Assembly (NCBI GenBank): GCA_002102555.1 | Contig: MCFL01000033.1 | Coordinates: 247,790 to 311,789 of the forward strand | Source of the DNA: Catenaria anguillulae PL171 | Lineage: Eukaryota > Blastocladiomycota > Blastocladiomycetes > Blastocladiales > Catenariaceae | Direction: 5' to 3' | Length of the DNA stretch: 64,000 bases | Shown: piece by piece, positions 1 through 12,800 of the stretch | Layout: each line of letters starts with the position of its first letter | Position numbering within the stretch: the first letter of the stretch is position 1 | The notes under the pieces: model-generated | The model's input: only the letters and a program-made list of their open reading frames with translations | What the model was told of the DNA's origin: nothing | The model's database searches: none | Position numbers and translations under genes: made by a program

Positions 1-2794
1 ACGTGAGAAGCAAGGGAAGAAGGTCGTTGACGGCGCCGAGAAGGACAGGTTGAGGTATGTTTTGGACCAAGTGGGCGAGGGCGAGAAGGGCGAGGTCTTT
101 GGCTGTCGAGTCCGGTGCAGTGTGGAACTGCGAGGTGAGGGACGGAAGGCATTGGTTGAAGATGCGTTGCTTGTACAAAAGCTGGTGGGGATCATGACAT
201 GAGGATGAGTTCGGGTTAGCGTGTGCAAGCTCTCTGTGATCAAAAGAGAGAGAAAGAGCAATGCGCACCTTGACAACGGCAAAACTCTCCTTGCACAAAA
301 CCACGTTGCTCTCGCCGACAATCACGCCCACAACCCGTGCCGCCGCCGCCCTTGCCTCGACCCGTGCTTCCCCAACACCGCCCACCATGCCCAAGATGCG
401 TCCCGTCAACTCGCCGCCAATCTTGTTGCCTTGCATCACGAGCGCCTTGGCCACCCATGCAGTCACGGCCAACGCCCGCGGGCTCGCACCGGGCGCATTC
501 AAGAGCGCTGCCAGTGGCTCGTGGTTGAGCAGCGGCAGAGGGTCGCGTTGCTTGTTGACGAGCGAGCCCACGAGCATAGCGACAGAGTCATCGGGGAGCG
601 ACGGGTTGGAAAGTATGGATGAGAGGAGGTCGGTGGGCGAGAGTGGCAGCGGGGTCGTGGGCCGCAAGTTGCCGAGAATGCCCACAAAGATCGGGAATGT
701 GAGCGAGGACGAGGAAAGTGGGGACGTGGGTGAGAGGATGTGGGCAAGGATGGGTGATTGGGCCTCGGGACTACAGACAACGCATCATAAAAACACAAAT
801 GGTTCTTCGTCAGATGGTCCAAGAGCAAGACTGAGAGAAAACGGGGGAAATCGTACGGTTGCACTTTGCGCATCATGTTTGCCGCAACATCTGCCACCAC
901 GCCACCTGGTCGCTCATCTCGTCCCTCTGCAGTGTGCCTGCATCCAGCAAGCGCACCAAATGCTCAGCATTTACTGCTTGTGCGGCATGCACCACACGGT
1001 CCATGGCCGTCAACACCTGACCAAGGGCCTCGCCGCCCACCTGTGGCACTTTTGCCACAAGCGCCATCAAGATCTCGGCAAACAAGTCTGTGCCGTCGGC
1101 CAAGACCACAAGGCCTCGAGCTTGGTTGGATCCAGCACCTGCTCATTCAAATGCGCAATGAGCCCAGGCAAAACCCAAGTCCGAACCAGAGCCGCATTGG
1201 CCTTTGCCACCTTTGCAAGCAACTTGATGGCCTCGGCCGCAACTCTCTGCCGCCCTCGACACGATCTGCCGCCTCGATGGCCGATGCAAAATGCTGCACA
1301 TAAGTCGCGGCCTCGTCCGCGCTTAACAGCCCGGGTACCGCCATCAAATGAAACACGCCCTGCAGCCCCAACATTTGCAAGCTGGCGAGCCGCCCGATCG
1401 GCGCGCCGTGAAAAACGCTGCGTGCACGTCATTGACCAAACTGACAAGCGCACGCGGCGGCGGAGCTGGATGCGCGGCCAGCGCTTCGACCATGTGCACG
1501 AGGGCGGCGACCAGTGTCTTTTGCTGTGCAGGCAGCTCTTCGGTGCGCAAGCGCTGGACCAGAAAGGGGACGGCTGTGGCAAGCACCGAATTGGCCACGT
1601 CCGGGTCGGCCCGCACAAATGCGCCAAGGACGAGTGCAGAGACTTTGGCCAGTTTTGTTTCGGGCTGCGTCAGCATGTGCAGGCATTCGCGCAGGGCCGG
1701 GGTCAGCACTAGGTCGACGGGGTTTGTGCGCGATTCGCCCGTCACGCACAGCACGCGCACCAGTGTGGAAAGGGTTTCGAGGGCAAGGTGCTCGTGGTGT
1801 GCGTCGGCAGAGTGGAAGGCATCGGCCTTGAGTGCTTGCCACAGCCGCGGGACGTGCGTGAGCAGGTGCGACGAGGCGCCGTAGATGGGCAAGGCAAGGT
1901 GCAGGACCGAGAGCGAGTCGCGCTTGGCATTTGTGTTTGCGGACTCGAGTTTTTCGAGAATGGCGGGAATGGCCCAGGGAGCAAAGAGCGGAGAAGCAGA
2001 CAGGCACGCTGCGAGTGCGGACTTAAGGTCTTGCGCGGAAATGCCTGATGGATCGTTGGGCGGCGGCTTGAAGGTGATGGGAAAGTAGCAAAAGCTGGCC
2101 TCAAAGACGTCCTGCGCACACGGCGTCAGGTCGCAGTGCAGAGAGAGCGTGCGCAATGACCGGAAGGCAAGCATCAGGTTGCGCGGATCCTTTTCGCCGT
2201 CCATGGCTGCCAAGTAGCCCGCGATAAAGTCCTGCTCCATGGACCGGCGGATGGCGTCGAGGTGGCGGGTTGTGAGCAGGTCAAACAGCTGGAAGAAGCG
2301 GTACCGGGTCGTTTGAGGAAAGACTGGATGCTGACTTCTTGGAACAGGCGGCGGGTGATGGCAACGAGATCGTCTGGGTTGACGAGGCCTGCGTCGACAA
2401 GGGCCGCCAGCGACAGGGCAACGTGTGGGACACACAGCTGGTCGGTCAGATGAGCCGCCAGAAAGTTGGCGAGCAGCGATCCTTCGTTGAGTGAGAGCAG
2501 CGTGGCGCCGCCTTGGGGCGACGCACACACGGCCTCAATGACCTTGGACAGGAAGAGCACGCCCTTTTCGCGGGCAAATGCGTCCGGGTGGGTGAGTACA
2601 GGGTTCAGCACCTGTACGCAAGCGACTAGCGAGTCTGTCTTGGCTAGGATGATGGCCGTGGCGGATTCTGCGAGCTGGTGCACGGCGCCGTGGTTTGGCG
2701 CCTGCAGCACGGCATCGGCAATGTCCGCGACCGAGGATCCGTTGGGATTGCTGTTCATTGTGTTGCATGAGCTCCTCGGGGCAGTGAGAGACAT
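1..2794 (-). CDS. MMS19: MMS19-like cytosolic Fe-S assembly / DNA-repair HEAT protein (C-terminus beyond window)
   Basis: MMS19 is the HEAT-repeat adaptor of the cytosolic iron-sulfur targeting complex, delivering clusters to XPD, polymerases and other DNA enzymes. The N-terminal third contains FLAAHLTDQLCVPHVALSLA, then RRLFQEVSIQSF, and downstream FCYFPITFKPPPNDPSGI, which is the MMS19 signature (Cys-Tyr-Phe-Pro-Ile followed by PPPNDP). The C-terminal HEAT part at about 1-190 reads LLYKQRIFNQCLPSLTSQF and continues off the left end. Likely introns lie near 185-275 and 768-890. The start is either 2794 or the in-frame Met at 2758; the second begins MNSNPNG and leads directly into the HEAT region. 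The frame breaks by one missing base near 2317, 1411-1415, 1250 and 1108. At 1411-1415 restoring one T in a T5 run (minus strand) recovers the frame, so I read these as sequencing indels, not a dead gene. Identity is firm; the exact exon model is not. Confidence 0.9.
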
Positions 2795-3504
2795 AGCTTG
2801 CCTTGGTGGTGTCGGCCTGAAGCCTTCAGTTTTCCAACGGCCATCGATGGCAAAATATCACTGAGGCATCAGCGAAACGTCGGCTGTCGTGATCTCACGT
2901 GTCAAGCCTGCAAGGTGTGAGACAATTCTCGGGGTCTGTGCAGACCACCTCTGGTCCTCATCGTCATCGACGTGGCCCCTTGACCCTCAATCGGTTAGGT
3001 TACATGTATACTAGCAGGCATATGGAGGATCGGGCTACAGATGAGTCTTGGCCGAGTCTTCAGCCACTTGCACGGGATTTCCGAGGACAGGTTGTGGGAA
3101 TGCGCAATTTGTCCGGCGACCCCAGCGCTTGGATACAGCCATACGTGCACGCAGCGCATGCATATGTGCTGGCCATAGTGGCAGCCATGGTGGGCGGCTT
3201 GGACCGTGTGACGTGGGCATCGTCGCGATGGCTGCGTGAGTCCGAGAGATGGCTGCAACGAGCGTGACACATTTCGAGGCAGCCTCTCGGCACCCGACTG
3301 TTCGCGGCTCCATCCGACCGGCGATTGCGATGTCATGCCCATCGCTCGTTCTTCCTGCTCCGGCTCTTTCCAGCTGGCCACCAAGAATGGAATAAATGCA
3401 CCGCCAATCCATGCACATGCACGGACGCAGGACAACCTCCACATCATACTTAACTGCCTATCCAACGAGCAAACATCCATACCACCATCCCATACTGTCC
3501 CAAC
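2795..3504. other. Intergenic between divergent MMS19 and Hem25-type genes
   Basis: This stretch separates the 5' ends of two divergently transcribed genes and presumably holds both promoters. Short open frames on both strands show no recognisable domain. I see no RNA gene or repeat in it. Confidence 0.6.
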
Positions 3505-4668
3505 ATGTCACTGTCCGGTTCAAGAACATCCGCTCAGCCAAAGGCAAGCGGATCAACACACCTCACAGCCGGCGCCCTATCCGGCCTTGCCTCCTGCGTC
3601 CTGCTTCAACCATTCGATGTTGTGAAAACTCGTCTCCAGCAACGGCCCGCCGGCCTCGATGCCGCGCCCACCGGTCTTTCCAAGCGCTTGGTGTCTCCGG
3701 GTTTTGTTGAACCTTTTTTGTCAGCGAACCGAAACGGCACTCATGCCTCGTTTTTGAATCCACCCTCAGGCAACTCCGATCCATTGTCTCAGACATCGTC
3801 CGCGAGCGTGGAGTCCCAGGTCTGTGGCGTGGGACAACCCCAACCGTTCTCCGGTACTATGCACACAAGTCGTTTTGTCGCAGTGTGGGCCGGGGCGTAC
3901 TTTTTCTAACCCTCTCAATCCACCAATGTGCCAGAAATGTCCCCGGATCCGCGTTTTACTTCTTCTTTCTTCACCACCTGCGCACCCTCTTTGCCCGACA
4001 CTCGTCCCTCGGAGTCTCGCGCGACACGGCCAACATGCTTCCGGCGCAACGGCCCGTGGCGTCGCCGGCTTTCTCCTCATGCCCATTTCAGTCATCAAAG
4101 TCCGTTTCGAGTCGTCGGCGTACGCATACACCTCAGTTGTCGGCGCTGCTCGCGACATTGTGACCACGTCGGGCGTGCGTGGGTTGTTTGCGGGCTTCGG
4201 TGCAACAGCCGCAAGGGATGTCCCATATGCGGGCATTTACGTTGTGCTCTATGAGCAGATGAAGGGGTGGACAGAGGGCATCATGGGCGGCGAGGGCGCA
4301 AAGGCAAACATGAGTGCTGGCGTCATGGCAGGCACGTTGGCCACGGCCGTGACACAACCGTTTGATTTGGTGAAAACCAGGGTTCAAGTCGACCCGCGGC
4401 AGTATCCCAACTCGTTGGTGGCGACCAGAAAGGTGTTTGCGGTACATACGCTCGGTTTGTGTCATTCCTCGGCTGGCTTTTCATTACAACTGATTGTCCT
4501 CGCTGGCAACAATAGACCGAGGGCTTGAGTGGATTCTTCAAGGGCATGACGCCGCGATTGCTGCGCAAGCCGCTGCATGCTGCCATTACTTGGACCGTGT
4601 ACGAAAAGGCCGTGTCGATGATCCGAATGGCACAGCTGGACAAGGACAAGCACACCATTCCACAATAA
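3505..4668 (+). CDS. HEM25: Mitochondrial glycine carrier, SLC25A38/Hem25 family
   Basis: Inner-membrane carrier that imports glycine for the first step of haem synthesis. Three mitochondrial-carrier repeats are visible. Repeat 1 has LLQPFDVVKTRLQQ. Repeat 2 has GFLLMPISVIKVRFESSAY and later GFGATAARDVPYAGIYVVLY, both diagnostic of the SLC25A38 branch. Repeat 3 has AVTQPFDLVKTRVQ and ends FFKGMTPRLLRKPLHAAITW. Likely exons are 3505-3692, 3770-3853, 3935-4441 and 4516-4668; the last two introns have clean GT..AG ends and join LR|NVPG and FA|TEGL in frame. One base appears to be missing near 4043 between ANMLP and ATARGVAG, so the conceptual frame shifts there. The start Met (MSLSGSRTS) sits just before the first carrier repeat, giving about 310 residues, normal for the family. 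Confidence 0.9.
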
Positions 4669-4892
4669 GAACACTGGCCGTCCGTCATCATTCGACCTCG
4701 TGTGTTTCTTTGTTACCTTGTTACCCAGCGACTTTCTACACCATTGCCTTTCATCATGAGCGGGACCACGAGGCGATCCCTCTGTGCCGCTCATCCAAAT
4801 CTTTTCCATGTTACTCTCTCGTCGATAGTTGCTCGTCCAGCCAGACTCTGGTACCCATGTACTTTGTTCACTCGTTTTGTGCTTTCCCCCAT

Positions 4893-7800
4893 TCAACACA
4901 TACATACTACGACTATGCATTCATTCATTTTGCAAAACCACTCAACTCCTCCACCTACCCTTCCCCTGCCCTCCCTCCTCCCCTTCCTTTCCTTGACAAT
5001 CTCGTCCATGACCCGCGTCCGATAATGCGCCCACTGATGGCTCCTGACAAACGCATCCTGAATGGCACGCAGTGGCACGCCCATGCCCATGGCCAAGTGC
5101 ATCGAGTGCTGCGCGCCGCCCGAATTGGCCGGATCATAAGCCGCCATTTGATCGCGCTCAATGGCTTCCATGATGTTGAGTGCCTTGGGCGTCATAAGCT
5201 TGAGAAAGTCGACTTTGGAGATGCGGAAGATTTCCGTGGGCTCGCACGTCACGATTGAGTGGGGCGAGAAGATGACGCTTGCATTGGGTCCGGAGGCGCC
5301 TGGTGCGGCGCCCGCGGTGGTCAATGAGGAAGAGGAACCAGGGCTGGTTGCCGAGCCTGGAATGTGCAACGACGAGTTGCCCGAGCCCGAGGCGCCCGAC
5401 GCGCCGGGAACGGGTGACGCAGTGGCCTTGCGTCGCTCGAGCGAGGCCAGGATGCATTCTTGGCCAAAGTATTGCGCAGCGCCAAGTGTTCCGATGCACA
5501 GCAGTTTGTAGACAATGCTCGGGTCGTTTTTTGACACGGGCGACGCGGCAGCCATGGCTGGCGGATGGTTGGAATGTGACGTGGAACCAGAGGATGCATG
5601 ATGATGCCCGGCGTGGCCGTGGCCATGATGATGGTGCGAATGATGGTGGACGGACCGGACGGGAAACATGCACGGTTCGAGCGAATACCGGTGGTTTCCC
5701 CTGGGAATCTTGCGAAAGGGAACAATACGCAGCACACGCACCGACCCGGACCGGATCAAGTGCACATAGTTGATAGCCTCACGCTCGCGCACAATCACGG
5801 CGTTGGTTGGGCAGTCGCGTTTGGAACACAGTTCGGCGAGGCGGCTGAGGTTGCTGGGCGACATGTCGGTGAGAAACGGGATGCTTTGAAAGAAGGCCAC
5901 CTTGGATCGGATGTCATCTTCGGCAGTTCCTTGAGCACTTCGAGAAAGTCGTCCTTGTCGATGCGAAAGAATTCAGAGGCCGTCAGGCATTTCACGGACG
6001 CGTTGCGTTTGGTGCCCTTGAGGATGGCGAGTTCGCCAAACGAGTCGCCTGTGAAATTAGTGAGCGAGTGCCATAATGTGCGAAATGAAGAATCAAGGGA
6101 CGAACCTGACATGAGGTCATTGAGGTCAATACGGACATCGTTTTCCATCTTGTAAACTAAAATCAGCAATTGAGCCAAGTTAGCTCTCATGACCATCATC
6201 TCAGTCAACGGGCGGACACACCTTGCACGCGGCCGTTGAGGATGAAATAAAACGACTTTGGGTCATGTCCTTGCTTGATCATGACCCGGCCTGGTCCAAA
6301 TCGCTCATACTGCAGTTTTCGGCACAATTGCTTGCGGACATCGGGCGAATATTTCTATGTTTACACGCCGCGTAAGGACTTGTCAGCCTTGCTTCCATGT
6401 GTCACACATGTGTCGCATCATGTCGACATAATCGAGAGCAAACCTGGAATGATGGCATTTGCTCTGTCAACCGCTCAATCATCAAATAATCGTCTTCCGT
6501 GTACTCTGACCGGTGCTTGTCAAGCGTCTGGCGCATGTCCGTGGAAATGATGAATGCGGGCCGATTGGTGAACTCGGACAAGCTAAACACGGGCCCTCTG
6601 GCTCCACCTGGTGCGCCGTTGGGACCGCTGGCCCCCGATGCACCCTGTCCGCTGCCACCAGCTGACGAGGCACGGCGATTGGCGTCCGCAGCTGAAGATG
6701 CGCCAGAGTTGGCCATGGCTGCATTTGCGTCGATGGCCTCGGTTGCAGAGACCGAGAATCCACCCAGTGCCCGGATTGCCCTGTCGCGCAATTGCGTATG
6801 TGAGACAACAACGACACACGCACGATGATGATCATTCGGAGTGGGAAAAAATCACAACGTACCGAGTCACACTCAAGATGGCAAATCGCCACCACTCTGC
6901 GGCCGTCAACACGCCTCCCTTTGCTCCAATCAGTTGCTTGGTCTGTAAATACATGGCATGCAGGTTGAGCTTCTTGAGCACCTGCGACTGCGACATGGTG
7001 ACCATGGCGAGCGGCACGGGCAAGTTGGCCGTGGATCCGCCAAGAGCGGTCAAATTCATGTTGGATCCACTGCGGATGGCGCTTCCACGTCGTGACAGGC
7101 TCGCGCCGTCAATGCCTGCGATTTTCAGAAATGTTGCTGAAAGGGTGGATTTCGCGCTTTCGGTGCGGTCAGTTGAGATGACTGCCGGTGGGGTAGAGGC
7201 AGTTAACGAGTTGGCAAGTTGGAGCTGGGCTGAGTCGATGACAGTTTGTTCGCGGCGGAAGCCTGAGAGGTTCATGTTGGACCCGCTGGGCGAGGCACGG
7301 CTCGATCGAATCGAAATGTTGCTGAGCGATCGTTCCATGCGCGGTGTGCGTGATGGGGACAAGGTACTGCCAGGGTCGTTTGGCGGGGTGGACGGTGAAG
7401 CATTGGGTAGCTTGAGTGCCGTGATTGCAACGTTGAGCAGCTCGAGCTGTTCTTTTGTTGGCCCAGCTGACTGATTGGGCTCAGTTCCCCGGCCGCTGGC
7501 CACGGTGCTCGGATGCGACGGGAACATGTTTTGAGAAGCAGGCAACACTGTGCCGTTTGCAGATCCGACGTTGGGTGATGAATGAGCTGGCCGAGGTTGA
7601 TCAGGTAAATGGAGCGACGCATCATTGCTCACTGCAGGCGAGAGGCCGCGGACAGGCGACCCGGCGGCGGAATGGGTACGACTGGTAACGCCACCAAACT
7701 CGTTGGTAGTTTTAGCGAGAGTTGGATCCGATTGAATCGCGGCTGCTTGTCGACGAAACTCGTTGGACGGTTCAGTGGTTCCAATGTCATTGTCTCCTTG

Positions 7801-7929
7801 TGGTTCACCAGGCTCAGGCTCAGGAGCATCTTGCGTCCTGTCGTCGTTGGACGTGTATAGTTGAACGACAGCTCCTGGCTGACCATTCTCGGGTTGGACA
7901 TGTGGCGCCGAGTCCTTTGGGTTGTCCAT
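4893..7929 (-). CDS. Protein with two cyclic-nucleotide-binding (CNB) domains
   Basis: The N-terminal ~365 residues are low-complexity, rich in Ser, Pro and Asn, with repeated SGSNMNL motifs. The first CNB domain runs from YERFGPGRVMIKQGHDPKSF to GDSFGELAILKGTKRNASV; the FGELA stretch plus a nearby Arg is the phosphate-binding cassette. The second begins SIPFLTDMSPSNLSRLAELC, includes VIVREREAINYVHLIRSGSV, and is interrupted by a His-rich insert (HHHSHHHHGHGHAGHHH) and a Gly/Ser-rich insert before FGQECIL and the final beta strands. There is no kinase, channel or GEF domain, so the partner is unknown. Several introns lie in 5900-6830. One base seems missing near 5924, where EVLKEL should run on into AEDDIRSKVAFFQ. 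Function is inferred as a cAMP/cGMP sensor or a relative that has lost binding; the second cassette is divergent. Confidence 0.8.
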
Positions 7930-8189
7930 TGCGGTGGGTCGTTGATTTCAGTTTACTTTCTTTAATGCATGTACTCCTGTCTTTCATCATGATCCTCTCT
8001 TTGTGTCCCTGACAGCCGTCAAAGAAATTCGTCAAGGGACCGCTGCGAACATGTGTCTCAGGCGTCTTCGTTCGCGGTGGACAAGCAGGCCGGAGCCATG
8101 GCCCGGGAGCACCTGACAACATCGTGACGCTGCAGCCATGCAAGAATCAACGAACAATACAAACCCTGAGCAATAGCCCCCCTCTCATA

Positions 8190-9195
8190 ATGAATCCAAT
8201 CGATTCCAATCAATCATGCTCGAAGCAATCGTTGTCGGTTAACGCCACTCTGGCTTCCTCAACACCTCTGCGAACAATTCTCATCTTTGCCGCCAAATGC
8301 ATGTCAGAATTCAGCGGTCCACCAGACGCCTCCGCCATTTCACCAGTACTTTTCGCTCTGCATCCTCCCACTGGGGCTCTCCAACGGATCCTGTCACGCT
8401 TCCTCATGCGGCATGCGCACCACATTTGCGCTACGGGCGATCTCGCCAGTCTCTGCATCTTGCGCTCATTCAAAGCACGCCTCAATCCGCTGGGGTTTGC
8501 AGTAGCCCTTATTCATAACCACGTTCATGTGATGGACTGGTGGATAAACACTGTCAAATGGGACATTTCGCAAGAGTCATCCTTGGCGACCACTCCGCGG
8601 CCTATCAAGCAGGTCAAGACTTGGACTTTCCCATGCGGCGCGCAGTCGTTGCGGGTCATATGCGGCCGTGCGCTGGATAGTCAACAAGTATTGCGAGTGT
8701 CAAGAAGATGACCATGTATACGACTTTTGCCGAATGGGCGGCGGGAGCTTGAGCGATGCTTGTGTGGGGAGTTGCTCGCCAAGGAGGCGAGGCACGGGAA
8801 CTCGCAACACTGTGCTTGCAAGCCAAGTATCCCATGCTTCCCGAAAGCATCTCCTCATCGCCAGTGACTTGCCACGTTTGCTTGAAGGCAACGCAGCTGG
8901 GATTGGTCCATGTGCTCCGCATCCACAAGGCGCGGTTGCCTTCGCGAATGTGCTGGGAGTCTGCAAAGCGGGATGTCGAGTGGAGGGAACTTTTGATGGA
9001 GACGGCCGTTCTCGGTGGGAATGTGGACGTGGTATCCTTTTGGGTTGAGCACATGATGGGGACAAAGTGGGATCCGCACTGTGGGTCCGGATTGGGGAAT
9101 GGGCAAGGACGACCCAAAGCGCGAATGCCGTTGAAGAATGGTGGAAGGATATTGATTCTGTGCGTTGGGCGATGAACTTGGGTAGAAATACATAG
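8190..9195 (+). pseudogene. Ankyrin-like repeat gene, frame-broken
   Basis: A set of degenerate ankyrin-like repeats with a Trp-Trp signature is spread over three frames: HHICATGDLASLCILRSFKA, then HVHVMDWWINTVKWD, MRAVRWIVNKYC, GLVHVLRIHKA, GGNVDVVSFWVEHMMGTKWD and finally AVEEWWKDIDSVRWAMN before a stop at 9193-9195. The order and spacing fit one protein of about 330 residues. At least two frame changes are needed (around 8600-8700 and around 9090), and I could not place introns that cover them. This could be a decayed member of a large repeat family or a gene damaged by the same single-base losses seen in neighbouring genes. Function is unknown; such repeats usually bind proteins. Confidence 0.5.
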
Positions 9196-9829
9196 TCTCG
9201 GTCGACCACCGACACAAGACTGGCGCCGCTTGATCAACGCATGTCGGTACACTGTCGACACACGCCCTGGGCCGTGGATGTGGGGAGATTCACAAGCAGG
9301 CGCAAGACATGCCGGCAGTGACACGTTTGAAAAAGGGAAGTGCATCTTGAACTGCGCACCATTGTCGTGGCCCGCGTGATGACTGTGCACCATGGACCGC
9401 TCGGCACACATGTAGCCTCCCCAATTCGCAGCATCGCGAGTCAATGCAACTCCGTACACTCAATGCAATCCGTGTCTACGACATTTCATTCTAGGTAGGG
9501 TGAACATTCCATTTGTCGTTTTCGTTCAGTTGCATCAAGTTCGCAAACCAGTGACCATTCGCCAGCCAACTCCATCGCCTCCACTGGCCACTTAGTCCAT
9601 CACCACGCAATCGCAAGCCATATTTTCAAAACTGGGGGGATCACACAATCCGTTTTAAGCGTCGAGTACCGAAGTGGTTTGCACCCTTCTAGAACCCCTT
9701 TCTCGTTTCTCTGCTGGACTCGGCGGCCCTCATCATCATCACGTTTCGCTCAAAAAACGTGTCTGGTGCTCCTGGGCGTCATCAACTGCACATCTACCGT
9801 GGACTGCATGTCCCCGCTCTGTCCCACGA
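9196..9829. other. Intergenic / 5' region of SPX-EXS gene
   Basis: No protein domain is recognisable on either strand. The right end probably contains the first exon of the SPX-EXS gene, because a good donor (GTAAGTGT at 9833) precedes the exon encoding KFAKTLAAEAVPEW. Confidence 0.5.
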
Positions 9830-9892
9830 CTGGTAAGTGTCCTCGACCTATTCACGCTCCTATCCATTGTATTGATCGCCTTCGCCCGCTAG

Positions 9893-12800
9893 AAATTCGC
9901 GAAAACACTCGCAGCTGAAGCCGTCCCAGAATGGCGAGCCGCGTACATCAACTATCGTGGGCTGAAAAAGAAGCTCACCAAGATCCAGCACGAGATACAA
10001 GCCGAGCTCGAGCGCGAGCGCGAACGCAATGCTTCGTCAACGCCCAACACACCGCTGCTTTCGCCGCTCTTGAATCGCACTCGATCTGCACTCTTTGGTT
10101 CGCCGGCAGATATTGTGCCATCCACCATTCCCGATGCGCCCACTTTGGTGCAGCAAGGGCGGGTCAACTCCACCTCTGCAACAGCGTTACCGCCGCCGGC
10201 AATAGTTGGCGAAGGAGCGGCGCACAGAAGGCATCCGTCACACTTGCAGTTTGCGGACGAGGACTTGATTCAAAAGCCGGCTCCAGCAGGTCGTGGTGCA
10301 GATGACGATCACCCGTCCGAATCTCTCCATGATGGGGGTTTGCACCACGGTGGCAGTCACGACGACATGGAGGCACCGTTGCTGAACGGCCGCATGACAT
10401 CGCCAACCGATACCGATCGGGAAAATGCTACACCCACTTCCTCCACCTCCACCTCAAGCGGCGACTCGATCGGCCGACACGTATGAGCCCGCCGGGTTTG
10501 CTGTCAATTTGCCATTTCGCGAAAACCTCGACGAGGACACGATCCAACCAATGGCGCCCAAGCACTTGTACAAGGCGCTGAGCAGTGGATCGGATGGGGA
10601 CGATGACGAAGAATCACCCAAATCACCACCGCCACCACCAGCGACCCAATCATTGACGGCAAGGATCCGTCCATTGCATCAGCACCGCCGCTCACAGCCC
10701 ACTCTCACGCTGCGCCATTTCAGCATTCGCCACTCAACCCACAACGATCCCCGTCGCCACCACGCCCTGCTTCTCACCCTCTTCCCGCTCGTTCACATGA
10801 CTCCATGTCCCGGTTCCCGATCCCGTTGGAGCAATTGCGGGGCCTCAATTCGTCCGAGGACCTCAACGAGGTGATTATGGAAGCCCGCCTCCAATCCCTA
10901 ACACAACCGCCACCGGACTCTGGCGCGCTATCCGATCCATCCCAATCCCTCTTCGGCTCCCCTCAGACATTCCCACCGCTCCCTACTTCACCGCACTTTC
11001 CAGACTCCAACGCGACCGTATCCCCAACACCCGACCCGTCGCCAGCGTGTCTTCGGATGACGACGTTGCTGCCCCGACCATGGGCACACGCCGCATGTCG
11101 TTTCGCGACCGGGCACGCGCGCGCGTGTCATCGTTCCGATCCAACTACTCGACCCTGCGCAAGCGGCTGGCATCAAATGCCACGGTGCATTCAAACAATG
11201 AGCCGATTTTGCCGCTGGATGACTTCTTGGCAGGTCGGCCGGCGGTTGAGCGTGATTTCTTCAAGATGTTGGATAGCGAAATGGAAAAGATCACCAAGTT
11301 CTTCAATGGTGTGTGTGCTCACGCACAGCCTTTCTTTGTACATGACTGACTTGATGCTTGATCGCCCACAGAGCAAGTGTCCAACCACCAAGCAACAATG
11401 GCGAAAATCAAAGAACTCATTGCCGACATGGAAGCTACCCGTCGCCAAGGAAGAGGCCGGTCATCCAGCCCGACTGCCGCTTTCACTGACACATTGGCCC
11501 ACCTGCTCGGAACGGGCGACAGCGGTGGCAATGTGACAACAGGGTCAGCGGCGGACCGGTCGTTTTTGCATTTTTTGCGGCCCCTCAGCCATGGTGGTGG
11601 GACAAAGACATCGAGGATCAAGGTGCTCAAGTCGGCGCTGTTGGAAGAGTACAAGGCCTTGACGTTTTTGAGGAATTATCAGATTTTGAACTTTACCGGC
11701 TTGTTCAAGGTACATTTCTTTTTTGCATTCGGTTGTGAGGTGGAATGACGGCATTGACGGACTCGGTGCACATTGCGGACAGATTCTCAAAAAGTTTGAC
11801 AAGTGCGTTTGGCGTTCTTGGTTTTTGTGTTCGTCCATACGCTGGCTCACCTCTCGTCGCTTCTGCCCCGCCGATATTCACCTTCCCGTAGGACGACCGG
11901 TTGGCGGTCCTCTCGCCTGTATGTGGCCGAGCGTGCTTCGCTCCTGACATGGGATCAAGATCCATCTGCTCGGAATATGCTAAAGGACATTGAGTCATTG
12001 TACTGCAAGCACTTTACCGGCGGCAAGCGCCAGGACGGCATGCGCCAGTTGCGTTTACCCGATCGTCGACATGCAACGTACCAGAATGCAACTTGGCTGG
12101 CCGGGTTTTATTTGGGCGTTGGGATTTGCTTGTTTGTGCAAGCGGTCGTATCAAGTACGTCCATATCCTTGCTCAGCCGCGTTAAGGTATGCTCTGACTG
12201 GGCTGACTTTTGGCGTTAGTATTCCACAATGACATGCATCACCGCCCGCATTTTGTTCCGCTGGTCCAAATCTATGGCGGGTTTCTCATGCCGATTTTGT
12301 TCTCCATTTGCTTTGTCGGCTGCTTGTTCAAGTACGTCCCTCTATTCTCCATTTCCTCCTGCAGTATGCTTGGTTGGCTCACCTCGGCGACCGTACTTTT
12401 CATGCAACAAACAGGTGGTCCACACATGGTGTCAACTATGTCTTCATTTTCGAGTTTGATTTCCGAGATCACATTCACTACCTGCAATTCTTGCAGCTGC
12501 CGTCGTTTGTTTTCCTCATCTGGAGCGTCTTTGTGTTCTTGACGCTTGCGCCCGCCAACGACGTAATTGGTATCAACCCGCTCATGCTCCCGATCGTGTT
12601 TGCGGGCGTCATTGTCGTCTTCTTTTTGAATCCGATCGACATTTTTCATCGAAGCGCACGCTATTGGCTAATCCGCACTCTGGTTCGTTCTCGCCTTGGC
12701 TCTCGTCTGACTTGAGAGTGTGACTCGTACGGCTCACCTCTGCATCGCATGACACAGGCTCGGATTCTTGCCTCGCCATTTCACAAGATTTTGTTCCGCG

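Noticed and set aside
261-1712. Plus-strand open frame of 483 codons
   Set aside because: It is the shadow of MMS19 on the opposite strand; GC-rich codon use keeps it open, and the MMS19 reading has clear family motifs.
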